Shown here: in pieces, positions 53,935 to 62,897 of the stretch
How the letters are laid out: each line of letters opens with the position of its first letter
How positions within the stretch are numbered: position 1 is the stretch's first letter
Assembly: GCA_907163375.1 (NCBI GenBank)
Contig: CAJQUW010006334.1
Span: forward strand, 124,001-188,000
DNA: 64,000 bases
Reading direction: 5' to 3'
Source: Prostheceraeus crozeri
Taxonomy: Eukaryota > Platyhelminthes > Polycladida > Euryleptidae
Translations under genes and position numbers: made by a program
The notes under the pieces: model-generated
What the model was told of the DNA's origin: nothing
Database searches by the model: none
Seen by the model: only the letters and a program-made list of their open reading frames with translations

Positions 53935-54615
53935 ATGGCGCAAAAGAAGAGAGGTCGCAATTTTTTGATAGCAGAACAAAACTTGGTTATCGAATTGATG
54001 GAACCGACGCACCACCGGCTGATTGTCGAAGACAAGAGAACAAGTTGCGCGATTGTAAAGAAAAAGGCGGATACGTGGCGGAAGATCGCCGAAGAATTCT
54101 CGTCGCATGGACACGGCTGCAGAACAGCTGACGAGCTGAAGGCGCTGTGGAAGAGGCAGAAGATCGAAGCGAAGAAGAAATTGGCCGCGTGTAAGAGAGA
54201 AGTGCGGCGCACAGGAGGTGGAACATCGACGGCGGCCCCAATTTCTCCTCGCACGAGGCGCATCAGTGGCCTCATAAATGCCGATGAGCTGACCCCGCCG
54301 TTGACAACGGATTTCGATTGCGACGCTCTTGCTATGGCATGCGACAGCGCGGATATTAGTGACGTTGTTCAAGAACTCTCGTGCATGGATGAGCCAGATG
54401 TGACGATCCCCTTTGAATTGAATTTTCGGCAGCAGTTGCAGCCTTCCCCTCAGCAGAATGAGCAGCTTCGGGAGGAAGATCGGATCGAAGCTCACAAACA
54501 TCGCAGGGACATGAGTGCGTTTCACTCAAAACTTCTTAACTTCGCCGAATTAGAGCATGAACAAAAAGATGAAGAACTTGAAGCTGGAGGAAGAGCTCCT
54601 GAGGAAAAAACTTGA
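53935..54615 (+). CDS. Harbinger Myb/SANT-like DNA-binding protein (226 aa)
   Basis: ATG at 53935 (MAQKKRGRNFLIAEQNLVIE). The Myb/SANT-like domain spans about residues 8-78 with spaced tryptophans W48 (ADTWRKIAEEF) and W72 (LKALWKRQK), the pattern of the accessory protein that helps Harbinger transposase enter the nucleus and bind the element. A proline/serine-rich linker (about 95-120) and an acidic middle follow, then a charged helical tail (about 175-226: EEDRIEAHKHRRDMSAFHSK). Completely open, GC-richer than its surroundings, normal length for the family. Its partner transposase on the opposite strand is broken, so it may be an orphan helper. Confidence 0.85.
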   Translation: MAQKKRGRNFLIAEQNLVIELMEPTHHRLIVEDKRTSCAIVKKKADTWRKIAEEFSSHGHGCRTADELKALWKRQKIEAKKKLAACKREVRRTGGGTSTAAPISPRTRRISGLINADELTPPLTTDFDCDALAMACDSADISDVVQELSCMDEPDVTIPFELNFRQQLQPSPQQNEQLREEDRIEAHKHRRDMSAFHSKLLNFAELEHEQKDEELEAGGRAPEEKT

Positions 54616-55020
54616 ATCTTTTAATAAGAAATAACTTCGTGTTAAATGCCTATCTTTCTTACGAACATAGTACATGGCTATATTGTTCTTTATTTTCACC
54701 TCGTTTTTATGCTTTGAATTAGATTTGATTTTTTGAAATTGTCAAAAGTTAGTTCCCTGAATTGTCAAAGGTTTGTATTCCCCCTGAATAAACAGATGTT
54801 GAAGCAGTTAATAAATTATTTCGTTTTCTTGGGAAAGCAAACGATATCACATTTTTTCATTAGTGTATATAGTTGTAATTGTACTTGTACATGTAGTTAG
54901 ACCGCAAATTGGCATCTAAAATACAGAAACGTTTCAAAGCTACAAACAATAAATTAATTCATTTTTGAAATTCGGATAAGAAACAAGCCTTCAGAATTAT
55001 GTAGGCCTTCAGAGGTAAAA

Positions 55021-55511
55021 TTAAAAGTTGGTGAAGTATTGCTCGACGACTGACTGCCTTACGGCGTTACCTCTTCGGTTCACGTTTTGATCGGCGAATG
55101 CAAGGGAATGACTGAAAAGTTCATTTCCTTCGAACTCTGGTTCCTTGTTGTTGATCGCAATGTTATGCAGAATCGCGCAAGCCATTATGATAGGTTGCAA
55201 GTTTTCGATTTGCACACGAAGGCGACTCTTAATAACTGGAAAGTGACGTTTCAAAACACCGATTCCACGCTCAGCACAATTTCTCGTAATGGTGAGACCT
55301 GGGTGAGACTTTTATTGTAGCGTCGTTGGGCAGCATCCGAGGGGGACAAAAACGGTGTTAAGAGACACGGAAGACACGGATAGCCTGAGTCTCCAAGAAG
55401 CCATGAACCAGGCGGAAGGACTTCAAGTTTGTCATACAACAAAGAATTTCGAAAAATTCTGGAGTCATGAGCACTCCCGTACCAATGGGTCACAATATCT
55501 CTGACTCTCAA
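55021..55511 (-). pseudogene. Harbinger transposase (HARBI1-like), truncated and frameshifted
   Basis: RVRDIVTHWYGSAHDSRIFR, then SWLLGDSGYPCLPCLLTPFL (second catalytic aspartate in GDSGY), then TITRNCAERGIGVLKRHFPV in a different frame (glutamate in AER), IKSRLRVQIENLQPIIMACA and ILHNIAI to the stop at 55021. The N-terminal half with the first aspartate is missing and there is a frame change near 55300. Confidence 0.85.
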
Positions 55512-55625
55512 GTTTTTCTTTTATCGTTGCGCATTGTATCTACAGAGTCTTAAAATTAATATTGTTAATTGTTGTGATTGGACGTTGCGATTTCAATTTT
55601 TGTACAAATAGATTTATCACAGCTC

Positions 55626-55771
55626 TATCGAAAAAGTGGAATTGAGGTTTATCAGGGTCAATTCCAATTCCAATTCCAGTAGATTTGAATATCGTCAATT
55701 CCAATTACAATTCCAATTCCGTCGAAAAATGGAATTAATTCCGATCGGAATTAATTCCAATTCCGACTTTT
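55626..55771. repeat. GGAATT-rich short MITE-like repeat
   Basis: Inverted tips GAAAAAGTGGAATT and mirrored AATTCCGACTTTTCC enclose repeated AATTCCAATTCC. Similar in design to the GGTTAACC element at 4.8 kb. Confidence 0.5.
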
Positions 55772-55997
55772 CCAACTGGTTGTACCGATATCAAAATTTG
55801 AAATTTGACCACCATAGATCTTTCTCCATTCTCTAATGTGTTGAATGGTAATACATAGAAAACGAGATATTGCATCATACCTGAGAAAAAAATGAAACAA
55901 ACTTCAATTCAAGCCAATGATAGTTTGTTTCATTAATTATGTCAATGAGTATATATTTTTTGGAAAGAGCCAAATTTTTTTATCTTAAAATATTTAA

Positions 55998-56052
55998 TTA
56001 TCGATAGCGATATATTTCAGCTACCACCAGCAGCTATCTTCAGGCAACTATT
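55998..56052 (-). ncRNA. hammerhead-ribozyme-like motif at the Penelope 3' end
   Basis: Minus strand: stem I half ATAGTTGC, core CTGAAGA (fits CUGANGA), stem II AGCT..AGCT, GAAA, a short stem III, the UH cleavage pair in ATC, then GCTAT closing stem I. The core matches the hammerhead consensus; stems are short. Confidence 0.5.
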
Positions 56053-56554
56053 GAAGGAATATCAATACAAGCAAAATTTGAAATTTACACTGATTCAACT
56101 GTTGGATAGGAAATAGAAAATAGAAGATTGAGATAGATATAGAAGTGCAAGAGAGAGAAGATAAGAGAGCTATGAGGCAGGTAGCATCGGGTTACATAGT
56201 ACCGATAGCAAAACTATGACCTGACTGTAGGAAGAGAAGAAGTATATAAAAGCAGTAGACACAGTATAAAAATGTGAAGTCAAATTTTAGATGGATGGCA
56301 AGTATTCAATGAAAAAGAAAATCACTGTAGCTATTCAGTTCAAATCGATCATTAATTTCAGGCTTCATTTTCTTGATGTAATACGCTTCACGTAGTCTGA
56401 GATTTGTGGCGTCCTTGTTGGTTGATATTATTGAAGTCGTTGCTATATTAGAAAATGTGCTTTGATTATTGCATGATTGTATATGTTTGTAGACAGATGA
56501 AGATGTGTTGAAAGAATGTTCACGAATGCGGATGTGGAGTGGTCTGATAGTACT

Positions 56555-57623
56555 CAGGGTTCGTACAGAGACTGAGGATGAATTTTCGAGGGTTTTCGAG
56601 GGTATCACTTATACTCAATAATAGCACTGTTTGACATCAATAAGGCTTAACATGTCATCCTTAGATAATTGGCATATCCTAAATTAATACCGCATTTACA
56701 ATACCGAATTTTATGCACCGTGAAGAATTCTCTACGAAACAAAATTTAGTTCCATAATTGAAAAGGAAAGCTACTTTATCCTATTAGCTGTATGCATATA
56801 TTGTCACGACAAAAAGGAAATCTTACAAAAAATACACGAACTTGATGGCTCTCAGTTTTAACAACAATAACGAGAGTAAAATTACAATCTAAATAATTAC
56901 ATAAAAACAATAATTACATGTAACGATGTGATTAATGTGTTTTTTCTAAATCTCAGTCCAATATTCATAACGATGAATTACACCCAAACAAAATAAAGCA
57001 AAGATAATTCGATCGGCTAGAAATTTACATATTCTAAAAAACAATTACTCAGAAAATCTTATCATCTTATCAAACAGTGATTCTAGATACCAGAGTACAA
57101 AACTACATAATCCAATTAGTAACTAGAATAAGCTAGTAATACGCAGATGGCATATATGGCGAACTACATGCCCTTTAAGTCTTTCATCTTTACATCCAAA
57201 GAAGATGTCAATACAATGAGCTGCTGCTTTTATCGGAAGAACTATCCCGAAACGCGTTGCTTCTTGTAAGAAGAGCAAAATTCTTCTCTTCTTCGGCTTT
57301 TTTGGCCAATTCATCAGCACTGGATAATAAGTCTTCAATTTCAAGTGTTAAACACCTCTTCTTTTCCCGCAGTTCATCGACTTCATCCAATAAACGCTTG
57401 CGTTTGTTTTTCATTCATACATGTTAAATATTACATTTCATAAGATGTTATTTTGTAACTTTTGAGGAAAATATTCTCTAAAAAAACAAAAGTCTCACAG
57501 ACATATTTCGGGCATCGATATTTCGATGGTTTTTCGAGAGAAATACAGATATTCGAGGGTTTTCGATACCCTCGAAAAATAATCGTGATTTTCGAGGGTT
57601 TTCGAGGGTCTGTACGAACCCTG
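56555..57623. mobile_element. 1069-bp DNA transposon inserted in the Penelope nuclease
   Basis: Inverted tips CAGGGTTCGTACAGA / TCTGTACGAACCCTG; target duplication AGTACT (56549-56554 and 57624-57629). Subterminal repeats of TTTTCGAGGG at both ends. hAT-like tips, but a 6-bp rather than 8-bp duplication. Confidence 0.88.
57208..57414 (-). CDS. coiled-coil ORF inside the inserted transposon (68 aa)
   Basis: MKNKRKRLLDEVDELREKKR then CLTLEIEDLLSSADELAKKA and FALLTRSNAFR. Heptad-rich, strongly charged. Reminiscent of the tail segment (ADxLAxxAE...LxxxSNxLR) seen next to hAT/zf-BED transposases in marine invertebrates; that resemblance is from memory. No transposase core is present in the element. 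Confidence 0.45.
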   Translation of the reverse strand: MKNKRKRLLDEVDELREKKRCLTLEIEDLLSSADELAKKAEEEKNFALLTRSNAFRDSSSDKSSSSLY

Positions 57624-58176
57624 AGTACTACCTATGTAGAATTTATTGCAGGTATTGCATGTTATTTTGTGGACTACGCTTTGTCGGTTACACATAGTTT
57701 TGTCTGTCATAGGACAATTTCGAAGATTACATTGATGTTGATGTGGCGACTGTTTGAGAACAGTTCGAAGGGTTTTATTCTTTCTTGTTAGTCGGACTGC
57801 TATTTCTTCTTGATGGAATATTCTTCAAATTTGCTTGTCAACTTTGTCTGAAATAAATGGAAATGGGAAATATATGAAGTCATCGTTCTTTCTTTCATGT
57901 TGATTATCTTTTGATTTTCTTCTCTTCGGTTTGTTGTTTGTCCACTGGATTATTGTTTCTGGATAATCATTGAGACGTAGGGTATTGTCAAAATAGCTCT
58001 TATGTTTGTTTTGTAATGTGATGTTTGAATAGCGTTCATTTATTCGTTGTTTTTCATTTCTTTTATTCATCATTCATTTTAGTGTTTCATTCATTTTATT
58101 CATTTAGTGTTTCAGGGATGTGCGATCTGTAATTCACGAAAATGTTCTTCTTTATAGGTTTACAATAAAATTCAAA

Positions 58177-58440
58177 TTAAGGAGGATTGTTGACGTTCAG
58201 TTTCACACAAAAGTCTAAAAGACATAGGCTGTTATTTTCTTCGTTGGGTAATTCTATTTCAAATTTGATGTTGTGATGCTGTGAGTTTAGATGCTCAAGT
58301 AAAATCATCGCTTGAGTTTTGTCTTTGATAACAGCGAAGCAATCGTCAACGTATCTCATAAAGATAGGGACATCATACATCACTCTCATTTGTCTAATCA
58401 TCTCACTGTAGTGTATGATAACTTCTTTATAGCATTCCAC
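58177..58440 (-). pseudogene. Penelope-like reverse transcriptase, catalytic part
   Basis: MIRQMRVMYDVPIFMRYVDD then CFAVIKDKTQAMILLEHLNS and SLCLLDFCVKL: the YVDD catalytic box, the following helix and the LLDF block of PLE reverse transcriptase. The upstream fingers/palm part is lost at a hairpin (58431-58514). Confidence 0.8.
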
Positions 58441-58514
58441 GAGTTAGATATCTTAAATGCCCGAACCCGTAAGGTGAGGACCATTTAAATCTAACGAGTT
58501 CGAATGCTATGATG
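58431..58514. repeat. imperfect hairpin at the Penelope truncation point
   Basis: TAGCATTC..GTTAGAT..TTAAATG is mirrored across a 22-base loop. It sits where the reverse-transcriptase homology stops. Confidence 0.6.
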
Positions 58515-58653
58515 AAGCAATCTCATGCACTAGTTGCGCAGAGAATTTTATTTGCCGACGTGCTATGATGATCAAGGAATGAAGTGATTGACATGTCTAT
58601 GATTATCATGATTATTTCAATAGAAATTTAGCCTGATCCATTGTAAAAATATC

Positions 58654-59356
58654 TACCGTATGTCCTCTAACAGAACCCGGACCTCTATTAGAGCCTGGGA
58701 CTCTAATAGAGCCCGAGTTTATGAGTCATGATTTAACAGAGCCCGGGTCAAACTCAGAACCATCTTATGGACCCTATAGCCCATACATAAACATCCCGTT
58801 ACTCCTGTACAATTGTTCATGTACCTACCGTATACCTGGTAGGCATTCATATACCAGACATGACGATTTCACAATTAGTTGGCTTACAGTGACACAGTGA
58901 ATTCTACATGTATAGTTTCCATCTTTAATAATGTATCGGTATGTACCGGTATACTCAGACGCACCCAGGTATCACAGGTAGGCTTCCTTTTTTCGTAATT
59001 CCTTGTAGTGAGTGGGTTTCTATGACTTACGTATAATACGGATACCAGAAACAGAAATGAGACAAAATATAAATGCGAACTTTAGTGTTGAATAATGATG
59101 TTACAGTAAGTATGGAACAAAAATACCTAGGCTATTCAAGAGATCAAGCGTATTGTAAGAAAGATGCAAACTACGGTATACTGTACTAGTAGTAGCGACA
59201 GCCGTCATATAATAGGCCGGTATTTTTATGTCGGTTCACCGAATGTTATGGTTGATATCGTGTTTTTACCGATAAATTTTTAGTGTGATTAAATGGAACC
59301 CGGGCCTCTAATAAAATCCGGGTAAGAGCAACATGAATTAATAGAACCACACGGTA
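58654..59356. mobile_element. 703-bp MITE-like element with TACCGTRTG tips
   Basis: Tips TACCGTATG (58654) and mirrored CACACGGTA (59348-59356). Subterminal GAACCCGG.CCTCTAATA motifs occur at both ends, with a CTCTATTAGAG/CTCTAATAGAG hairpin near 58683-58712. No coding capacity. Confidence 0.55.
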
Positions 59357-59359
59357 TTC

Positions 59360-60630
59360 ACAAATCTAGTCTATACTAGAGCAGGACAAGAACGCTCATA
59401 ATTGACATGGATTACGCTCCTTCCCCTGCCATGGAGTGAACATTATTTCCCGCGCGGGCAATAATCTGGTTAACGTGTCAAATAAAATCACAAGATATCT
59501 ACAATACATGCACGGAGACAAATAGAAGTGATTTTCTGGACACAAACACGTGATTCCGATTGCTTAAGTTATAGATAAGGAAACCATGTCCCACATCTGT
59601 TTCAGGCTGTAACTTAGTTTCAATCTCTTTCAAATAAGGATATTGAAATAGAAAACCAATGTTCAATACTGATCGATGATTTTTGAGATCTCAGGAAATT
59701 CTGACACAAATCATAGCTGTCATCACAAATCATAGCACTGACCAAGATAAGTGGCGAGGCATAGAGTGACTTCGTGGGATCAAATTGTGCTCTGCTGCTC
59801 TGCATTGTGCTCTGTATGGTGATGCGGTTGATGTTGTGTTTACATACCACTGAATAATAGCTACTTTCTGGTTGATGTTCATGGTCAACACTACGAGTGC
59901 CGAAATAGTCGATTTCACCACAAGCATCATTCCGCGGCAATCGTATAAAAACAAGTCGTATCTTATGTTGACAAGTTTGAGAACTGACACAAAGCGCAGT
60001 ATATCGTAGAACTGACACAAAGCACAGCTGGGGATGGGGAACGAATGACCAATAATAAGTTATGAATAATAATTATGTCGCTTCTGGTCCAATCATGTCG
60101 TAAAATCGTGTGAAGTGCTCCTAAATTCACGCTGCAATTACTTATTTCTTCCATTACAACTGAACCAGAAGATAATTTTGCTGCTGTTTGTAACCTTACC
60201 CGAATATCCCCCAGAACCGAAGTTCCAAGAATTGGTATCATCTGATCAATGTCCTTGACAAATGCTTGAAGGAAAGATAACAATTTGACCTTAGACAGCA
60301 CATTAGAGAAAATATTTATGTGAAACAAGTCGATAAGGTTGAAATTAATTCCGGACATGTAGCAACATCTGTGTACACTCTATAATCATTTCTGATGATC
60401 CACTTATCGATCTGGACATTTTAGGTTGCATCGACAGAGAATCATTTTATTGAGCAAACCTCAAATTATGACTTAAAGTGAGATGTATATTTGACGTCAA
60501 GAGCGTCCGTCATTCAGCAACAGTAATCTGTCTATTGTAGGTCCTCTGTAAGTAATTTTATGGTTCACAATGCAGTAATCTCCATGATTATTCCTTCCAT
60601 AATAAAGTTTATGCTTTCCAAAGAGTGCAT
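59360..60630. other. stretch with long unrecognised open frames
   Basis: Minus-strand frames 60358-59963 (131 codons, KVKLLSFLQAFVKDIDQMIP) and 60018-59620 (132 codons) match nothing I know. A 20-base direct repeat AGAACTGACACAAAGCGCAG lies at about 59979 and again at about 60009. Could be a host exon or chance. Confidence 0.3.
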
Positions 60631-60635
60631 AAATT

Positions 60636-60690
60636 TCAAGGAGTGTAGATATCTAGATATCTATAATTGTAGATATCTAGACCTCCTTGA
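60636..60690. repeat. 55-bp palindrome
   Basis: TCAAGGAG..TAGATATCTA..TAGATATCTA..CTCCTTGA. Small fold-back unit; no duplication at its flanks identified. Confidence 0.6.
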
Positions 60691-61043
60691 ATAAGCAGTC
60701 TTTATTTGTCTCCATGCCTGTATTGTAGATATCCGATCGCTTTATTTGACATGTAAAGTTACCTACGCAACTCGTGCAAAGATATCCATCTTAACTGCAC
60801 TATTCTCGATCAACAAACCCTCGCCCATGGATGCGGGAGCAGGGGGGGGGCAAGGGGGCAGCTTCCCCCACCTCCAAAAAAATATTTTGATGGGGCAAAG
60901 TATCAGGAATAAAATGATAATGTGGAATTTAAATCGAGTTTAAGTATAAGGCAAACTTTGTGTTTCCACATACTTGAATTTTCCAGTTTCATAATAAACT
61001 CATAAACTCTAATAGTGTTTTAAGGATAATAAAATTTTGAATT

Positions 61044-61372
61044 TAATTGATTGTTGCATACGGGAGGTAATTGGTCATAGTAGCTTTGTAGTGAAAAAGT
61101 CTCTCCCACTGTTTTTATATATAAAATCCAGGTCTGAACAGGAAACAAGAGCTGGTTGGTTGACGGATGCTCGCGACTTAGCGATCGAATCGATTAGTAT
61201 TTAAGATCCACTTCACATTTGTACTTCTGTCACATTCTGATTTTACTGGCACTGAGGCTGTGACAGAGTCACGAAACGTCTGCCTTTGTAAATAGTTTTA
61301 CCTTCAAATTTTATTAAAATTACAAGTGGATAAAAACAGTGGGAAAGACTTTTTCACTACAAAGCTACTATG
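61044..61372 (+). mobile_element. 329-bp short element with 43-bp inverted repeats and a hammerhead-like fold
   Basis: Inverted repeats 61076-61118 and 61330-61372 (CATAGTAGCTTTGTAGTG at the tip, about one mismatch in 43). A 32-base extension (61044-61075) lies outside the left repeat. The direct repeat AAATTTTGAATT flanks the whole unit (61032-61043 and 61373-61384). This one-sided extension plus variable-length duplication is the layout of Penelope terminal repeats. No coding sequence. Confidence 0.7.
61241..61292 (+). ncRNA. hammerhead-ribozyme-like motif in the 329-bp element
   Basis: Stem I TTTAC.GGCA with TGCC..GTAAA, core CTGAGGCT (consensus CUGANGA, altered), stem II GTGAC-AGA-GTCAC, then GAAACGTC, the minimal stem III plus GUC cleavage site typical of Penelope hammerheads. 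Confidence 0.5.
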
Positions 61373-62249
61373 AAATTTTGAATTAGTTTAATGAACGTCG
61401 AAGTAGGGTATTGCACCGTGGTTTTGTATTAATAAATTCATAAAAGTGCAAATAAAGATTCATAATGGATATATTAGGCCTACTCTTTAACATCAACTAA
61501 CATCCCTTCAAAAAACGCTTTATAGAAAGTTTAGACAACAATTACCTAACAGGCATGCGTTTCCTTTTGCCCCCTCAACTTTGAAACTGCATCTGCGTGC
61601 CTGACCTCGCCCTTGGGGCTCGTGCACAGACATGTTGATCTCGAAAAATGCAATAAAGATGGATATTTTGCACTTGTTGCGAGAAAAACCATTATGCACT
61701 TCGTGTTTTTGTATTTTATACATGTAGGTATTTACAACACTGACAGGGCTGACTTTGTATAATTTAAAAATTTCATAATAAATAAAGCCCACTGGTTTGG
61801 ATTCAGAGAGATCACATGCAAAATACAGTGTATTTTACAAAAATGAGATCATTTTGTAATCAAAGCGTGCTGATTAATTATTTCAGTGCTAAGTGACACC
61901 CACTTTATAGTAGAGCAATTATGCTTAGCCAGCGTGTAAACGCATTAATATACTACGAGTAATAACGATAAAAACTAATTTTAAAAAATGATTCAATATA
62001 TCACGCTTAATAATAGGTCCACGGTCGTATCCTTCTTATATGGGCCCAAGCCTTTATACCACTGACTCATCTAGTCAGAGATTAGGCTGCATGTGCATGT
62101 ACGCTGCGCAGTGTAGTCAAATCAACATGCATCTATTTGTAAGACTTAGTAGCGCAATATATCGAATAGTTATCAGTCCAAGAAACGGATCGTCCGACGA
62201 TACCAGTTTTTATGAAAATAATAGACGTCTTTTCAAATCGAAAAAATTA

Positions 62250-62316
62250 GTAAAATTTCAACCGGTTTCGATTGGAGGCCAGGGCTACTGGCCACAATCT
62301 TCGTCAGGAAGTTGAA
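62250..62316 (-). ncRNA. hammerhead-ribozyme-like motif, best core in the window
   Basis: Minus strand: CTGACGA (matches CUGANGA), one extra A, stem II GATTG.GGCCAG with loop TAGCC and CTGGCC.CCAATC, then GAAA, CCGGTT as minimal stem III with UH, and stem I AACTTC/GAAATT. Lies about 0.6 kb downstream of a Penelope GIY-YIG remnant on the same strand. Confidence 0.55.
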
Positions 62317-62550
62317 GTGGGTGTTAAGATTAGTTAGTAAATTTAAAATTTTGGTTATCATATCATTGAAGATCAAGTCATAGTGCATCAATAAGGGAAA
62401 AGTCACACACAAAATCACTCATAGAATTAGGACTTAGTGATAGGAGATTTGGGTTCAACAATTTATAACTGCGGACACGAGAGCACAGTAATGACTATGC
62501 AAAGACAAAGCTTCGTCAGCAGCCGAGACACCAACATGCTCACAGAGGCA

Positions 62551-62826
62551 TTGTAATATGAGATCTGTGTATTATTGTATACTCTCTATGCATTATGTAA
62601 TCCTGACCGAAGTGATTTTGCGATAGAATCATGTTATGATGCCACTGTGAGCATCTTTGAATTCTGACAGCAATGAATATCAGCCTTGTCTTCACACAGC
62701 CATTGCTGTCCTCTCAAACATGTTCGCAGTTATACATGTACATTGTGATATGATTCTATGGTGAAATCATTGCGGTCAGGATTGCGTGATACATAGAGAG
62801 TGAAAAAACACATATATTACAATAGA
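62551..62826. repeat. 276-bp fold-back MITE-like palindrome
   Basis: 62551-62690 is mirrored by 62690-62826 along its whole length (TTGTAATAT at the tips; ACTCTCTATG; AATCCTGACCG; ATAGAATCAT; ACAGCAATG). It lies within the Penelope 3' region. Confidence 0.7.
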
Positions 62827-62897
62827 AGATCGCTTTAAACATGCTGCATTCTTATCTCATGAGGCCTAGGACTATCTGTCATCAACTGGCTGATGAA

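Larger units (their letters stand above)
53765..55515. mobile_element. PIF/Harbinger element, right end truncated
   Basis: Contains the two genes typical of Harbinger in opposite orientation, an open Myb/SANT-like protein (+) and a transposase fragment (-). The left region (53765-53910) is rich in AAACCTGGTTT / AAACTTGGTTT motifs. The matching right terminus and the transposase N-terminus are absent. Confidence 0.78.
52476..55949 (-). mobile_element. second Tc1 copy, inverted, middle replaced by 2.6 kb of other DNA
   Basis: 55949-55787 matches the 5' end of the first copy (to about 50145) and abuts TA at 55950. 53205-52476 matches its 3' half (from about 50718). Element bases equivalent to 50147-50717 are missing and 53206-55786 is unrelated sequence including a Harbinger element. 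The 3' tip has diverged (TAT in place of CTC). Confidence 0.82.
56320..57710 (-). pseudogene. Penelope-like GIY-YIG endonuclease, interrupted by insertion
   Basis: Upstream half: VVHKITCNTCNKFYIGST (57710-57630), with the cysteine pair and YIG strand. Downstream half: LHIRIREHSFNTSSSVYKHI and LRLREAYYIKKMKPEINDR (56545-56320). The domain is that of PLE nucleases. A 1.07-kb DNA transposon lies between the halves. Confidence 0.8.
55998..58440 (-). mobile_element. Penelope-like element, split by a DNA transposon
   Basis: In transcript order: reverse transcriptase (58440-58177), linker (58073-57825), first half of GIY-YIG (about 57710-57630), inserted transposon (57623-56555), second half of GIY-YIG (56548-56320), 3' non-coding part and a hammerhead-like motif (56052-55998). 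The left end lies about 45 bases from the Tc1 copy-2 terminus. 5'-truncated and degraded. Confidence 0.8.
60766..61681. repeat. inverted repeat, arms of about 105-120 bp, enclosing the hammerhead element
   Basis: 60766-60868 is mirrored by 61563-61681 (GTGCAAAGATATCCATCTT against CAAAATATCCATCTT; TCGATCAACA; GGGCGAG; GGGGGCA). Probably an older fold-back MITE into which the 61.0-61.4 kb element inserted. Confidence 0.65.

Noticed and set aside
48650-55960. One large inverted duplication covering the two Tc1 copies and the two 232-bp repeats
   Set aside because: The order differs: repeat then Tc1 5' end on the left (1.1 kb apart), but Tc1 3' end then repeat on the right (about 40 bases apart). 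Independent insertions explain it better.
61076-61372. LTR pair of a retrovirus-like element
   Set aside because: The repeats are inverted, 43 bp, with no primer-binding site or coding region. I found no LTR retroelement, Polinton or viral remnant that I can support anywhere in the window.
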